Positions 1 to 8,664 of a stretch of DNA of 64,000 nt are shown in pieces. Under the pieces are notes generated by a model. The model did not search any database and was not told where the DNA came from. It worked only from the letters and a program-made list of their open reading frames with translations. Position numbers and translations under genes: made by a program. Source of the DNA: Clostridiales bacterium (GTDB lineage: Bacteria; Bacillota; Clostridia; Lachnospirales; Lachnospiraceae); the NCBI GenBank assembly GCA_018365455.1, contig JAGZJZ010000021.1, forward strand, positions 55,454-119,453, written 5' to 3'. Numbering within the stretch: the stretch's first letter is position 1; each line of letters opens with the position of its first letter.

Positions 1-518
1 CGGTAATCCAATCCATAAGAAGTGCGACAAAACGCGTGTTTGACGTACATCTGATGATTATGGATCCCGAGCGGTATATTGATGACTTTGCAGCATGCGG
101 AGCGGATATCATCACCGTCCATGCCGAGAGCTGCAAGCATCTGGACAGGGTAATCGGACAGATCCATGAAAAGGGGTTAAAAGCAGGTGTGGCGCTTAAT
201 CCGGCAACTTCTCTCAGTGTTTTGGATTACGTTTTGGAAAAAGTGGATATGGTACTTATTATGACCGTAAATCCAGGCTTTGGCGGGCAGAAGTACATTG
301 AGAGCTGTACCAATAAAATCAGTGCGCTTCGCAAAATAGCAGTGGCTAAAAATCTGGATCTGGATATCCAGGTAGACGGCGGCATTAACAAAGATACACT
401 CCGTACCGTATTGCAGGCAGGGGCGAATGTAATCGTAGCAGGCTCTACAGTGTTTAACGGGAATGTTAGTGAGAATGCAAAAGAATTATTAGCGATCATG
501 AAAGAGTATGAAGGTTAA
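1..518 (+). CDS. rpe: Ribulose-phosphate 3-epimerase, 5' end outside the window
   Basis: Interconverts ribulose-5-phosphate and xylulose-5-phosphate in the cytoplasmic pentose phosphate pathway. The frame is open from the window edge (first complete codon at base 3), so the GTG at 36 is not the start and the N-terminal strand with the first metal ligands is missing. Visible family motifs are FDVHLMI (metal-ligand His), VNPGFGGQKYI (phosphate-binding loop) and QVDGGINKDT (metal-ligand Asp). The C-terminus is complete and ends in a normal stop. The gene is followed 17 bp later by thiN; the rpe-thiN order is common in Firmicutes. Family assignment is secure. Confidence 0.95.
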   Translation, partial: VIQSIRSATKRVFDVHLMIMDPERYIDDFAACGADIITVHAESCKHLDRVIGQIHEKGLKAGVALNPATSLSVLDYVLEKVDMVLIMTVNPGFGGQKYIESCTNKISALRKIAVAKNLDLDIQVDGGINKDTLRTVLQAGANVIVAGSTVFNGNVSENAKELLAIMKEYEG

Positions 519-535
519 AAGGAAGTAATGGGACA

Positions 536-1195
536 ATGGGAACAGATAAAAAAATAGCAGCGATTATCAGCGGGGGCAATATCAATTATGATTTTGCCCT
601 TTCCTTTTTGGAGAAACACCCGGTAACGTGTGTAATAGGGGCTGACCGGGGGATAGAATTTTTGAAAAAAGCGGAGATGTTACCGGATTATATTGTGGGA
701 GATTTTGATTCCGCCGGGAGCGATACTCTTTCGTATTACCGGGAAAAGGGCGTGGAAATCCGTGAATTTAAACCGGAAAAGGATGATACCGATACCCAGA
801 TTGCCGTGAACCTGGCAATAGAAAAAGGGAATAACTGTATTTATATTTTAGGCGGAACAGGAAGCAGACTGGACCATGTACTTGGGAACATTCAGATACT
901 TGGTCAGACGGCAGAAGCGGGAATTGAGTGTTATCTGATCGATGAACACAATCGGATTCGTGTAATAAATGATAAAATTTCTATAAAAAAATCGGAACAG
1001 TATGGAAAATTTGTGTCGATAGTGGCACATACGACGGAGGTAAAAGGGTTGGATTTGGTTGGATTTTATTATCCTTTGTCGAATTATACAATGTCTTGTA
1101 ACCAGGCACTTGGTCTCAGCAACGAAATAATTTCGGAAGAAGCCTTGATTTCTGTGACCGAAGGTGCTCTAATCGTGATAGAATCAAGGGATTAA
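536..1195 (+). CDS. thiN: Thiamine pyrophosphokinase
   Basis: Transfers pyrophosphate from ATP to thiamine, giving thiamine diphosphate in the cytoplasm. The 219-residue length is normal. The N-terminal catalytic domain shows AAIISGGNINYDF, CVIGADRGIEFL and PDYIVGDFDS, then the metal/substrate segment EKDDTDTQIAVNLAI and GGTGSRLDHVLGNI; a smaller beta-rich thiamine-binding domain follows from about residue 140 (motif GLSNEI near the end). The start is the ATG at 536, about 10 bases after GGAAG; the nearer ATG at 528 runs into a stop after nine codons. It probably shares a transcript with rpe. Confidence 0.93.
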   Translation: MGTDKKIAAIISGGNINYDFALSFLEKHPVTCVIGADRGIEFLKKAEMLPDYIVGDFDSAGSDTLSYYREKGVEIREFKPEKDDTDTQIAVNLAIEKGNNCIYILGGTGSRLDHVLGNIQILGQTAEAGIECYLIDEHNRIRVINDKISIKKSEQYGKFVSIVAHTTEVKGLDLVGFYYPLSNYTMSCNQALGLSNEIISEEALISVTEGALIVIESRD

Positions 1196-1257
1196 TATTT
1201 TTGTAAAATTTTAAATCTGACTGGCGAAATATGTCGATATCTTAAAGGGAGAAATGC

Positions 1258-1287
1258 TTGCATTTTTGTCAGATTCTGTGATAAACT
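1258..1287 (+). promoter_or_regulatory. Candidate sigma-A promoter of ychF
   Basis: TTGCAT at 1258-1263 is followed, 18 bases on, by TAAACT at 1282-1287. It lies in the thiN-ychF gap, 65 bases before the ychF start. The match to consensus is moderate, and position is the main support. Confidence 0.4.
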
Positions 1288-1351
1288 GTTACTTGTTAAG
1301 AGATACAAAAGAAAAACAAAGAAAAACGGAATACAAGAAAGGAAATCATAC

Positions 1352-2449
1352 ATGAAACTAGGAATCGTAGGTTTACCGAATGTCGGTAAAAGCACATTAT
1401 TTAATTCTTTAACAAAAGCTGGAGCAGAATCTGCGAATTATCCGTTCTGTACTATTGATCCAAATGTTGGTGTTGTAATGGTACCTGATGAACGGCTGCA
1501 ATTATTGGCAGATTTATATCATTCAGCGAAGGTTACCCCGGCGGTAATTGAATTTGTTGATATCGCTGGCCTTGTAAAGGGGGCGTCAAAGGGAGAGGGA
1601 TTAGGAAATCAATTCCTGGCTAATATCCGCGAAGTGGATGCTATTGTGCACGTAGTCCGCTGCTTTGAGGATACAAATGTAATTCATGTGGATGGAAGTG
1701 TGGATCCCATCAGGGATATTGAAACAATTAATTTGGAACTTATATTCTCAGACATTGAAATAATGGAGAGAAGGATTGCCAAGACCTCTAAAGGTGCCAG
1801 AAATGACAAAACACTTGCCAAAGAATTAGATTTCCTTCAGAGAGTAAAAGCACATCTGGAAGATGGAAAAATGGCAATTAGTTTTACTGCTGACGATGAT
1901 GAAGAGGCAGAATGGATCAGTTCTTATAATCTCTTGACATATAAACCGGTTATTTTTGCAGCAAATGTAGCGGAAGACGATCTTGCGGATGATGGCGCAT
2001 CCAATCGTTATGTGGAGTCAGTCCGCGAGCTGGCAGAAAAAGAAAACAGTGAAGTATTTGTCATCTGTGCTCAGATCGAACAGGAGATCGCAGAGCTGGA
2101 TGAAGATGAAAAGAAAATGTTTTTGGAAGATTTAGGATTAAAAGAGTCAGGATTGGAAAAGCTTATAAAAGCAAGTTATAGCTTATTAGGACTAATCAGC
2201 TATCTCACAGCAGGTGAAACTGAGACAAGGGCTTGGACAATTGAAAACGGTACCAAGGCACCTCAGGCAGCGGGCAAGATCCATTCTGATTTCGAGCGGG
2301 GATTTATCCGGGCAGAGGTTGTTAATTACCAGGATTTATTGGATTGCAAGACATATGCTGCTGCTAAAGAGAAGGGGCTGGTTGGACTGGAAGGCAAAGA
2401 CTATGTAGTAAAAGATGGAGATGTGGTTCTCTTTCGGTTTAATGTATAG
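1352..2449 (+). CDS. ychF: Redox-regulated ATPase YchF (Obg-family)
   Basis: Cytosolic P-loop NTPase of the OLA1/YchF branch, which hydrolyses ATP rather than GTP and binds ribosomes. G1 is GLPNVGKST near residue 6; the switch region has DIAGLVKGASKGEGLGNQFL and REVDAIVHVVRCF; the G4 position reads FAANVAED (NxxE) instead of the GTP-specific NKxD, as expected for this family. A coiled-coil insertion lies around residues 130-170 and a TGS domain fills the C-terminus (TRAWTIENGTKAPQAAG). The 365-residue length is typical. Start ATG 1352 follows AAAGGAAA. Its stop overlaps the ribosome-binding site of lgt. Confidence 0.97.
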   Translation: MKLGIVGLPNVGKSTLFNSLTKAGAESANYPFCTIDPNVGVVMVPDERLQLLADLYHSAKVTPAVIEFVDIAGLVKGASKGEGLGNQFLANIREVDAIVHVVRCFEDTNVIHVDGSVDPIRDIETINLELIFSDIEIMERRIAKTSKGARNDKTLAKELDFLQRVKAHLEDGKMAISFTADDDEEAEWISSYNLLTYKPVIFAANVAEDDLADDGASNRYVESVRELAEKENSEVFVICAQIEQEIAELDEDEKKMFLEDLGLKESGLEKLIKASYSLLGLISYLTAGETETRAWTIENGTKAPQAAGKIHSDFERGFIRAEVVNYQDLLDCKTYAAAKEKGLVGLEGKDYVVKDGDVVLFRFNV

Positions 2450-2458
2450 GAGCAAGGC

Positions 2459-3331
2459 ATGAATACTTCAATAGCCTTCCCGAATCTGGGAATAGAACTG
2501 GAGAATGTGGGTAAAAGTATTAGTGTATTTGGATTTCCGATTGCATATTACGGGATAACAATTGCAATTGCCATGGTGTGTGGGATTTTAGCAGCTATGC
2601 GAGTAGCGAAGGTTACAAAGCAAAATCCGGACGATTATTTTGATCTGGCGTTAATTGCAATATTTTTCGCCCTGATAGGTGCAAGACTGTATTTCGTTAT
2701 TTTTTCCTGGGATAATTATAAAGATAACCTGTGGAAGATTTTTAACACCCGTGAAGGCGGACTGGCAATATATGGAGGCGTGATAGCAGCGGTAATTACC
2801 GCGTACGTATTTGCCAGATATAAAAAATTACAGTTTTGGAAATTGGTAGACACAGCCTGCATCGGACTGGTTTTGGGTCAGATTATAGGACGCCTGGGCA
2901 ATTTTTTTAACAGAGAAGCGTTTGGCGGATATACAGACAATCTGTTTGCCATGCGGCTTCCATTGGACGCTGTACGATCGTCGGAAGTAACCCCTCAGAT
3001 GATGGAACATTTACAAAAGATAGATGGAGTATCATATATACAGGTGCATCCCACTTTTTTATATGAAGGAATGTGGAATCTGGTATTATTGATCATACTT
3101 ATTTGGTATACTAAGCGAAAAAAATTCGATGGAGAGGTATTTTTATTGTATCTCTTAGGATATGGATTAGGCAGAGCCTGGATAGAAGGGCTGCGTACAG
3201 ATCAGCTCCTACTGCCAGGAATCGGGCTGCCGGTGTCCCAGTTATTAGCCATACTGTTGGTATTTGTTTCTATTATAATCATTTTGTTCAAAAGAAAATC
3301 AGGCAAAATGGAGAAAGGTACGGGTGAATGA
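2459..3331 (+). CDS. lgt: Prolipoprotein diacylglyceryl transferase
   Basis: Integral membrane enzyme that moves a diacylglyceryl group from phosphatidylglycerol to the lipobox cysteine of prolipoproteins; substrates in this window include the binding proteins at 38406 and 60331. Several membrane spans are evident. Family motifs are the early FPIAYYGI, the signature GRLGNFFNREAFGG near residue 145, HPTFLYEGMWN, and GLGRAWIEGLRTDQL near the end. The 290-residue length is normal. The start is 9 bp after ychF, with GGAG overlapping the ychF stop, so the two are probably co-transcribed. Confidence 0.97.
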   Translation: MNTSIAFPNLGIELENVGKSISVFGFPIAYYGITIAIAMVCGILAAMRVAKVTKQNPDDYFDLALIAIFFALIGARLYFVIFSWDNYKDNLWKIFNTREGGLAIYGGVIAAVITAYVFARYKKLQFWKLVDTACIGLVLGQIIGRLGNFFNREAFGGYTDNLFAMRLPLDAVRSSEVTPQMMEHLQKIDGVSYIQVHPTFLYEGMWNLVLLIILIWYTKRKKFDGEVFLLYLLGYGLGRAWIEGLRTDQLLLPGIGLPVSQLLAILLVFVSIIIILFKRKSGKMEKGTGE

Positions 3332-3332
3332 T

Positions 3333-3491
3333 ATGAGTCATATGGAAGAATTAAGAAGAAAAATCGAAGCAGAAAAAGTAAACCTAGATAAAATCGTTGA
3401 AAGAGGTTTACTTACCGAAGAAGTCTATAAGCAAAGTATTGTTGTGGATGAATTGATGAGTCAATACATTAAATTGGGAAATCAATTGTAA
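3333..3491 (+). CDS. Spo0E-like sporulation regulatory protein (52 aa)
   Basis: Small gene directly after lgt (one base between stop and ATG). The product begins MSHMEELRRKIEAEKVNLD and has the two-helix pattern of Spo0E-family aspartyl-phosphate phosphatases, with the key segment QSIVVDELMSQYIKL resembling the SxxLDxLIxxY signature; here the residues are S, VDEL and Y. Such proteins dephosphorylate Spo0A~P and delay sporulation. The length suits the family. A Met at codon 4 (3342) is an alternative start. A clear terminator follows 17 bp later. Family call from the motif pattern only. Confidence 0.72.
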   Translation: MSHMEELRRKIEAEKVNLDKIVERGLLTEEVYKQSIVVDELMSQYIKLGNQL

Positions 3492-3507
3492 GATAGATTC
3501 TTTTTAT

Positions 3508-3547
3508 GAACTTGTAGTCTGGTGGGGACTGCGGGTTCTTTTTTTTG
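3508..3547 (+). terminator. Intrinsic terminator after lgt / spo0E-like gene
   Basis: Arms 3508-3519 (GAACTTGTAGTC) and 3527-3538 (GACTGCGGGTTC) pair over 12 positions with G-U pairs, then eight T follow. Confidence 0.85.
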
Positions 3548-4261
3548 TACTCCTGCAATCCAATACGCTGCACAGGCGGAAAATAAAAAATGGAAACTTT
3601 GCATAAGATGACAAAAGGATGGAAAAGCGCCAGGTGATAAATTACGGTTGCAGTATGATCCCGCTAAGGAATATATTGGTGGTACAAAGTGGAGGGATTG
3701 AAAACATTTGGTTTCTAAAGTGGGGATCAGAACATAAATATAGAAGAAAATTTTTTCGAAATTTTAATACAAGTGGGAGAATAAAACTAAAAATGGGTAA
3801 AAAGAACAAAAAATAAACCAAAGTGGGGGTGTGAAAATCCCGACAGCAATTCGAATTTTTAAATTAAATTTTATATAAATATTGTTTACCGGTAAAATGT
3901 TTAGAATTCAAGTGATAATATTTATACAATAATATGAATATATATACTGAATTTACACAAAAAACGAAACTCTAAAAAAACGGTGGTGGCAAGTGGAGAT
4001 TGTACAGGGCATTTATAGGGCGGCAAGTGGAGGCGGAGACGTAAAATTCGGATAATCCCTCCACTTCCCTCCACGCTGAAGCAGTTAATTACGCAATGCA
4101 GGAACAGGCATCATCTGTAATATTGGAAATATTTACCACGATACCCGTTTATCTGGTATTTCACACTTTTACACACACAATATCTTGTAAAACCCGCGAA
4201 AAATAGCGAAAAATGGCATGTTCCTTAAGAAATTCTTATGCAAAAAAATTAAAATTAGCCC
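3548..4261 (+). other. Long upstream region of mraZ with scattered phased GTGG boxes
   Basis: No convincing gene. The region is AT-rich and unusually rich in AAGTGG-type words. Pairs exactly 10 bp apart occur at 3679/3689 and 3983/3993 on the plus strand and at 4061/4071 on the minus strand (CCAC read on plus). Single AAGTGG words start near 3718, 3771, 3821 and 4025. They resemble the MraZ recognition unit in the mraZ leader. A 65-codon open frame at 3619-3816 has no usable ribosome-binding site and is built across these words, so I do not call it a gene. Confidence 0.5.
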
Positions 4262-4290
4262 TTGTATTTTTGTACAAAGTAAGCTATTAT
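4262..4290 (+). promoter_or_regulatory. Sigma-A promoter of the mraZ / dcw cluster
   Basis: TTGTAT at 4262-4267 and TATTAT at 4285-4290 are separated by 17 bases. Transcription would begin near 4297, right where the GTGG operator array starts, which fits autorepression by MraZ. Confidence 0.7.
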
Positions 4291-4298
4291 AAACATAC

Positions 4299-4346
4299 AA
4301 GTGGTAGAAAGTGGTGGAAGGTGGTAGCAAATGGGGACGAAGTGGT
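4299..4346 (+). promoter_or_regulatory. MraZ operator: phased GTGG direct repeats
   Basis: GTGG units begin at 4301, 4311 and 4321, an ATGG variant at 4331, and another GTGG at 4342. The first four keep an exact 10-bp period. MraZ proteins bind short direct repeats with one helical turn between units just upstream of their own operon (established for Escherichia coli and mycoplasmas). Placement at the transcription start and 77 bp before the mraZ start supports autoregulation. Confidence 0.75.
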
Positions 4347-4422
4347 AACCAGAACCACATTTCACTGAAAATGCAAAAGAAGGATTGTAAGTTTTGCATT
4401 TTCACGAAAGAAGGTGCGTCAT

Positions 4423-4854
4423 ATGTTTATGGGAGAATACAATCATACGGTTGATACCAAAGGCAGACTGATTATCCCCTCCAGATTTAGAGATGAACTG
4501 GGTGACGAATTTGTTGTTACGAAGGGATTAGATGGATGCTTATTTGTTTTTCCCAATAATGAATGGCAGGCTTTCGAAGAAAAACTTAAGGCTTTACCAC
4601 TTACAAACAAAAGCGCTAGACAATTTGCACGTTTCTTTGTAGCAGGTGCGACACCATGCGAGCTGGACAAGCAGGGGAGAATTCTTTTACCGGGAACGTT
4701 AAGAGAATTTGCAGGTCTGGAAAAGGACGTAGTACTGACAGGAATGTTAAACAGAATTGAAATTTGGAGCAAGTCAAAATGGAATGAGAATAATTCTTAT
4801 GACGATATGGATGACATTGCGGAACAAATGACAGATTTAGGTTTAAGCATATAG
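4423..4854 (+). CDS. mraZ: Transcriptional regulator MraZ
   Basis: DNA-binding protein of the SpoVT/AbrB double-barrel fold that assembles as a ring and regulates the division/cell-wall operon. Two tandem half-domains are visible: FMGEYNHTVDTKGRLIIPSR at the start and ATPCELDKQGRILLPGTLRE around residue 75, each with the DxKGR/DxQGR loop and the I-x-x-P strand. I choose ATG 4423, eight bases after AAGAAGG, giving MFMGEY; a GTG at 4414 lies inside that ribosome-binding site. Length 143 residues is standard. It heads the dcw cluster, 15 bp before rsmH. Confidence 0.96.
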   Translation: MFMGEYNHTVDTKGRLIIPSRFRDELGDEFVVTKGLDGCLFVFPNNEWQAFEEKLKALPLTNKSARQFARFFVAGATPCELDKQGRILLPGTLREFAGLEKDVVLTGMLNRIEIWSKSKWNENNSYDDMDDIAEQMTDLGLSI

Positions 4855-4869
4855 CCTGGGGAGGACAAT

Positions 4870-5808
4870 ATGGAATTCAAACACAAATCTGTGCTTCTGG
4901 AGGAAACAATAGAAGCTCTGAACATAAAACCTGACGGCATTTATGTCGATGGAACTCTGGGTGGTGGAGGACATGCTTTAGAGATAAGTAAACGGCTGTC
5001 TGACAAAGGCAGACTGATTGGAATCGATCAGGATGCAGACGCAATAGAAGCGGCAAGGCAGCGCTTAGGGGAGTTTAAAGATAAAGTAACGATTATCCGC
5101 AGTAATTACTGCGATATGAAAAAGGAACTGGCAAACATACAGATTACATCAGTTGATGGGATAATTTTGGATCTAGGTGTTTCCTCCTACCAATTGGATA
5201 CGGCAGACCGCGGCTTTACTTACAGAGAAGACGCACCACTGGACATGAGAATGGATCAGCGTCAGAGCATGACTGCTAAGGATATTGTAAATGAGTATAG
5301 CGAAATGGATCTATATCGAATCATTCGCGATTACGGGGAAGACAAATTTGCAAAGAATATAGCCAAGCATATTGTAAGTGCGAGAAATGTAAAAGCATTA
5401 GAAACAACTGGGGAGTTAATTAATGTTATAAAAGCGGCTATTCCAATGAAATTCCGGGCAGTAGGAGGACACCCGGCCAAAAAGACGTTCCAGGCCATAA
5501 GAATCGAATTAAACAGAGAATTAGAAGTACTACGGGATTCTCTGGATGACATGATAGAACTTCTGAATGATGACGGGCGAATATGTATTATCACCTTTCA
5601 TTCGTTGGAAGACAGGATTGTAAAGACTATTTTCAAAAAAAATGAGGATCCATGTACCTGTCCGAGAGAGTTTCCGATTTGTGTATGTGGGAAAACATCC
5701 AAAGGAAAAGTGATAACCAGAAAACCAATACTGCCAGGCGAACAGGAGCTTGAAGAGAACAAGAGGTCAAAAAGTTCGAAACTACGTGTATTTGAACGCA
5801 GGCTGTAA
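4870..5808 (+). CDS. rsmH: 16S rRNA (cytosine-1402 N4)-methyltransferase
   Basis: S-adenosylmethionine-dependent methyltransferase (MraW) acting on C1402 in the ribosomal P site. The SAM-binding motif is YVDGTLGGGGHALEI near residue 25, followed by GIDQDADAI, DGIILDLGVSSYQLD, and the C-terminal GRICIITFHSLEDRIVK. The segment CTCPREFPICVCG gives three to four cysteines in the usual place. The 312-residue length is normal. GGGGAGG precedes the ATG. It stands between mraZ and ftsL as in most Firmicutes. Confidence 0.97.
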   Translation: MEFKHKSVLLEETIEALNIKPDGIYVDGTLGGGGHALEISKRLSDKGRLIGIDQDADAIEAARQRLGEFKDKVTIIRSNYCDMKKELANIQITSVDGIILDLGVSSYQLDTADRGFTYREDAPLDMRMDQRQSMTAKDIVNEYSEMDLYRIIRDYGEDKFAKNIAKHIVSARNVKALETTGELINVIKAAIPMKFRAVGGHPAKKTFQAIRIELNRELEVLRDSLDDMIELLNDDGRICIITFHSLEDRIVKTIFKKNEDPCTCPREFPICVCGKTSKGKVITRKPILPGEQELEENKRSKSSKLRVFERRL

Positions 5809-5933
5809 TCAGAATCTGTAAGAAAAACGAATAGATTAGATACAGACTGTATTCATAAGCAAATGGTGAGGCGGATATCAAATGTTCGTTTCACTGTAAA
5901 ATACGCAGAGATAGCGGGGTAAGGAGAAGCTAA

Positions 5934-6461
5934 ATGAATAGATCAGCCAGAAGACCGGAACACGGTTACGCGAGAAGAAATCAGCAGCAGACAAGAGCAT
6001 ACGTTGACGGCAATACGGCAAGAGAGCTTCAGGCAGTTCCACGTAGGAGAGAAAACAGGCCTGTAAGACAGGAACCACAGCGAAAGAGAAGGCCGGCAAC
6101 AAGTCAGAAAACCAGAAAAAATCGGGAAAAAGCATTGCAAATGAACTTTGCATATGTTATATTCTTAACGGCGGCAGCAGTAGCAACCCTTTTTGTATGT
6201 GTGAACTATTTACAGTTACAGGCAGCAAATACAGCCCATCGGAAAAATGTTACAGATCTGGAGAGCCAGCTCAGTTCTTTGAAATTAGCAAATGATACGA
6301 AATACGACGAAACCATGGCATCTGTTGATTTGGAAAAAATCAAAGATATTGCGATTAATGAACTTGGCATGGTATATGCCGAGCAAGGACAAATCATTAA
6401 TTATAATAGTCAGGATGGCGACTATGTAAGACAATACGAAGATGTACCAACCAATAAGTAG
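5934..6461 (+). CDS. ftsL: FtsL-like cell-division protein
   Basis: Bitopic septal protein. The layout is diagnostic although sequence is poorly conserved: an Arg/Gln-rich cytoplasmic tail of about 70 residues with repeated RR and QQ, one membrane segment (FAYVIFLTAAAVATLFVCVN, about 73-92), then a short extracytoplasmic coiled coil (KNVTDLESQLSSLKLAND) and the IAINELGMVYAEQGQIINY stretch typical of the FtsL/DivIC C-terminus. AAGGAG lies 7 bp before the ATG. It sits between rsmH and a PBP gene, the usual ftsL place. In the divisome it would pair with DivIC and DivIB. The cytoplasmic tail is longer than in many homologues. Confidence 0.85.
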   Translation: MNRSARRPEHGYARRNQQQTRAYVDGNTARELQAVPRRRENRPVRQEPQRKRRPATSQKTRKNREKALQMNFAYVIFLTAAAVATLFVCVNYLQLQAANTAHRKNVTDLESQLSSLKLANDTKYDETMASVDLEKIKDIAINELGMVYAEQGQIINYNSQDGDYVRQYEDVPTNK

Positions 6462-6470
6462 GTGATATGA

Positions 6471-8606
6471 TTGGCATCAGAAAGAAATAGAGACAGAAAA
6501 CGAAATACTAAAAAAATATTTACCAAAAAAATGCAAATAAAGCTTATGGCTATATTTGCATTCGTTTTATTAGCGCTTGTAGGATTGAATGTCCGGATAG
6601 CGTATATCACGGCAAAGAGCGGTGATAAATACGCAAGGAAGGTATTATCACAACAGCAGTACGACAGTCGTACCATTCCGTTCAGGCGGGGAGAAATCCT
6701 GGATCGGAATGGAAATATTATGGCGAGAAGTGAGAAAGTCTATAATGTAGTTCTGGACTGCTTTGCAATTAATGCCGATGAGGATTTTATAGAACCCACC
6801 ATCAGCGCTTTATCTGCGACATTGGGTGTGGATGAATCGGAAATACGCAAAGTTATCACTTCTGAGGAAACCAAGGACAGCCAGTACCAGGTCATTAAAA
6901 GAGAAGTGACGATGGAAGATAAGCAGAAATATGAGGAATATACAGATTTATCCCAAGATCGAAAGCTGAGCGACGCAAAACGGCAGGAGCTGGAAAACGT
7001 GCAGGGTGTATGGTTTGAGGAGGATTTCATACGAAAGTATCCCTTTAACAGCCTGGCAAGTAATGTACTGGGATTTTCTAATGACTTGAATGATGGTATT
7101 GTAGGGCTGGAGTCCTATTACAACGATGTATTAAATGGAGTTGACGGACGGGAATTCGGATATCTGAATGAAGATTCCGAGCTTCAGCGGACCACGGTGG
7201 AACCCACCAATGGGAAAAGCCTGGTATCTACGATTGACGTTAACATCCAGCAGGTAGTGGAAAAATATATCAAAGAATTTGATGATATGTATAAAGGCGG
7301 CCCATGGGAAGAATTTGCAGGTCATGGAAGTAAAAATACCGGTGTTATTGTAGGGGATCCCAATACGGGAGAGATCCTGGCAATGGCAACTAATCAGGCA
7401 TTCGATTTAAATGATCCGGAAAACCTGGATGGATGGTATACGAAAAAGCAGATCGAGGCAATGACGGATGATGAATATGTAGCAGCCCTGAATGGGCTTT
7501 GGAGCAATTTCTGTGTTTCCGGAGCATTTGAACTGGGTTCCACTTATAAACCTGTGGTTGTGGCATCCGCTTTGGAAGGCGGATTTGCAGATGACTCTGA
7601 CCATTATTATTGTAACGGCTATCTGCAGTATGGATCGGAACCGCCGATTTACTGTGATAACCGAAACGGACATCAGGATGAAACACTAAGCGATGTAGTT
7701 AAGAACTCCTGTAATGTGGGTATGATGGAAATTGCTGAGAAAATGGGAGTGGATGCTTTTGTTAAATATCAGGAATTATTTAATTTCGGTAAAAAAACCG
7801 GAATTGATCTGCCAAATGAAAATGCAGGAATTTTATATAACAGCAACAATATGCATGTAATTGAACTGGCAACCAACTCCTTCGGGCAGGGATTTACTGC
7901 TTCCATGGTTCAGGAGTTTGCGGCATTTTCAACCGTTGTAAACGGCGGTAACTACTATCGCCCTCACATGGTAAAACAGGTACTGGATTCCAAAGGCGGA
8001 GTTGCAAAAGATATGGATCCGCTGCTGTTAAGTCAGCCGGTTTCCTCTAAGAATTCTTCCTTAGTAAAGGAATATCTGGAAGCCGTAGTAAAGGAAGGTA
8101 CCGGGCAGAAAGCCCAGATTTCCGGTTATCGTATCGGTGGTAAGACTGGTACGGCGGAGACGCTTCCCCGTGGAGAAGACCGTTATATCGTCTCCTTTAT
8201 CGGAGCAGTACCAATAGACGATCCCCAGGTGGTAATTTACACCGTTGTGGATGAACCAAACGTAGAAGATCAGGAAATCGGTGGGTATTCCATGGAGATT
8301 TCCAAAAAGATTCTTTCGGAAATACTGCCATATCTGGGTATTTATCCCACAGAAGAGATTACGGATGATGAACGTAATACCCTGGGCATGAAGACCGGAG
8401 AAAATGCAGACGGCACAACAGATGGAACTACGGATGGAACTGCGGATGGTACTTCAGACGGTACAGATGGGAATACAGATGGTACAGCCCAAAACGGATT
8501 GCCGCAGGATCAGAACTATGTAGAGCCTTTAGAAGACACGGGTGAGCCCCAGGAAGATGTCTGGGATGACGGCGTGACCAACGAAGACCTGCAGCTTGAA
8601 CAATAA
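6471..8606 (+). CDS. Class B penicillin-binding protein, division transpeptidase (PBP2b/FtsI-like)
   Basis: Crosslinks septal peptidoglycan outside the membrane. Basic cytoplasmic start, membrane segment about residues 25-45 (IKLMAIFAFVLLALVGLNV), PBP dimerisation domain with RRGEILDRNGNIMARS, then a transpeptidase domain with SxxK (FELGSTYKPV), SxN (NSCNVGM) and KTG (GGKTGTAETLPRGE). No PASTA domain is visible. The TTG start follows AGGTGAT and lies 9 bp after ftsL. The last 70 residues form an acidic tail with repeated DGT units (about 8408-8490). Paralogous to the next gene; by position this is the vegetative division enzyme. Confidence 0.93.
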   Translation: MASERNRDRKRNTKKIFTKKMQIKLMAIFAFVLLALVGLNVRIAYITAKSGDKYARKVLSQQQYDSRTIPFRRGEILDRNGNIMARSEKVYNVVLDCFAINADEDFIEPTISALSATLGVDESEIRKVITSEETKDSQYQVIKREVTMEDKQKYEEYTDLSQDRKLSDAKRQELENVQGVWFEEDFIRKYPFNSLASNVLGFSNDLNDGIVGLESYYNDVLNGVDGREFGYLNEDSELQRTTVEPTNGKSLVSTIDVNIQQVVEKYIKEFDDMYKGGPWEEFAGHGSKNTGVIVGDPNTGEILAMATNQAFDLNDPENLDGWYTKKQIEAMTDDEYVAALNGLWSNFCVSGAFELGSTYKPVVVASALEGGFADDSDHYYCNGYLQYGSEPPIYCDNRNGHQDETLSDVVKNSCNVGMMEIAEKMGVDAFVKYQELFNFGKKTGIDLPNENAGILYNSNNMHVIELATNSFGQGFTASMVQEFAAFSTVVNGGNYYRPHMVKQVLDSKGGVAKDMDPLLLSQPVSSKNSSLVKEYLEAVVKEGTGQKAQISGYRIGGKTGTAETLPRGEDRYIVSFIGAVPIDDPQVVIYTVVDEPNVEDQEIGGYSMEISKKILSEILPYLGIYPTEEITDDERNTLGMKTGENADGTTDGTTDGTADGTSDGTDGNTDGTAQNGLPQDQNYVEPLEDTGEPQEDVWDDGVTNEDLQLEQ

Positions 8607-8612
8607 AGACAT

Positions 8613-8664
8613 ATCCCCGTAGAAGTAATAATAGATTATACTAATTACTTCTACGGGGATTTTT
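8613..8664 (+). promoter_or_regulatory. Perfect 17-bp hairpin covering the ribosome-binding site of the second PBP gene
   Basis: Arms 8613-8629 and 8644-8660 are perfectly complementary with a 14-base loop, and are followed by TTTT and then directly by the ATG at 8665. It looks like an intrinsic terminator of the upstream PBP gene, but the only Shine-Dalgarno-like sequence for the next gene (GGGG at 8655-8658) lies inside its 3' arm. It could separate expression of the two PBP genes by termination, by translational occlusion, or by both. Confidence 0.7.

Noticed and set aside
3619..3816. Open frame of 65 codons between the spo0E-like gene and mraZ
   Set aside because: It has no usable ribosome-binding site, an odd composition, and spans GTGG boxes that are better explained as regulatory sequence.
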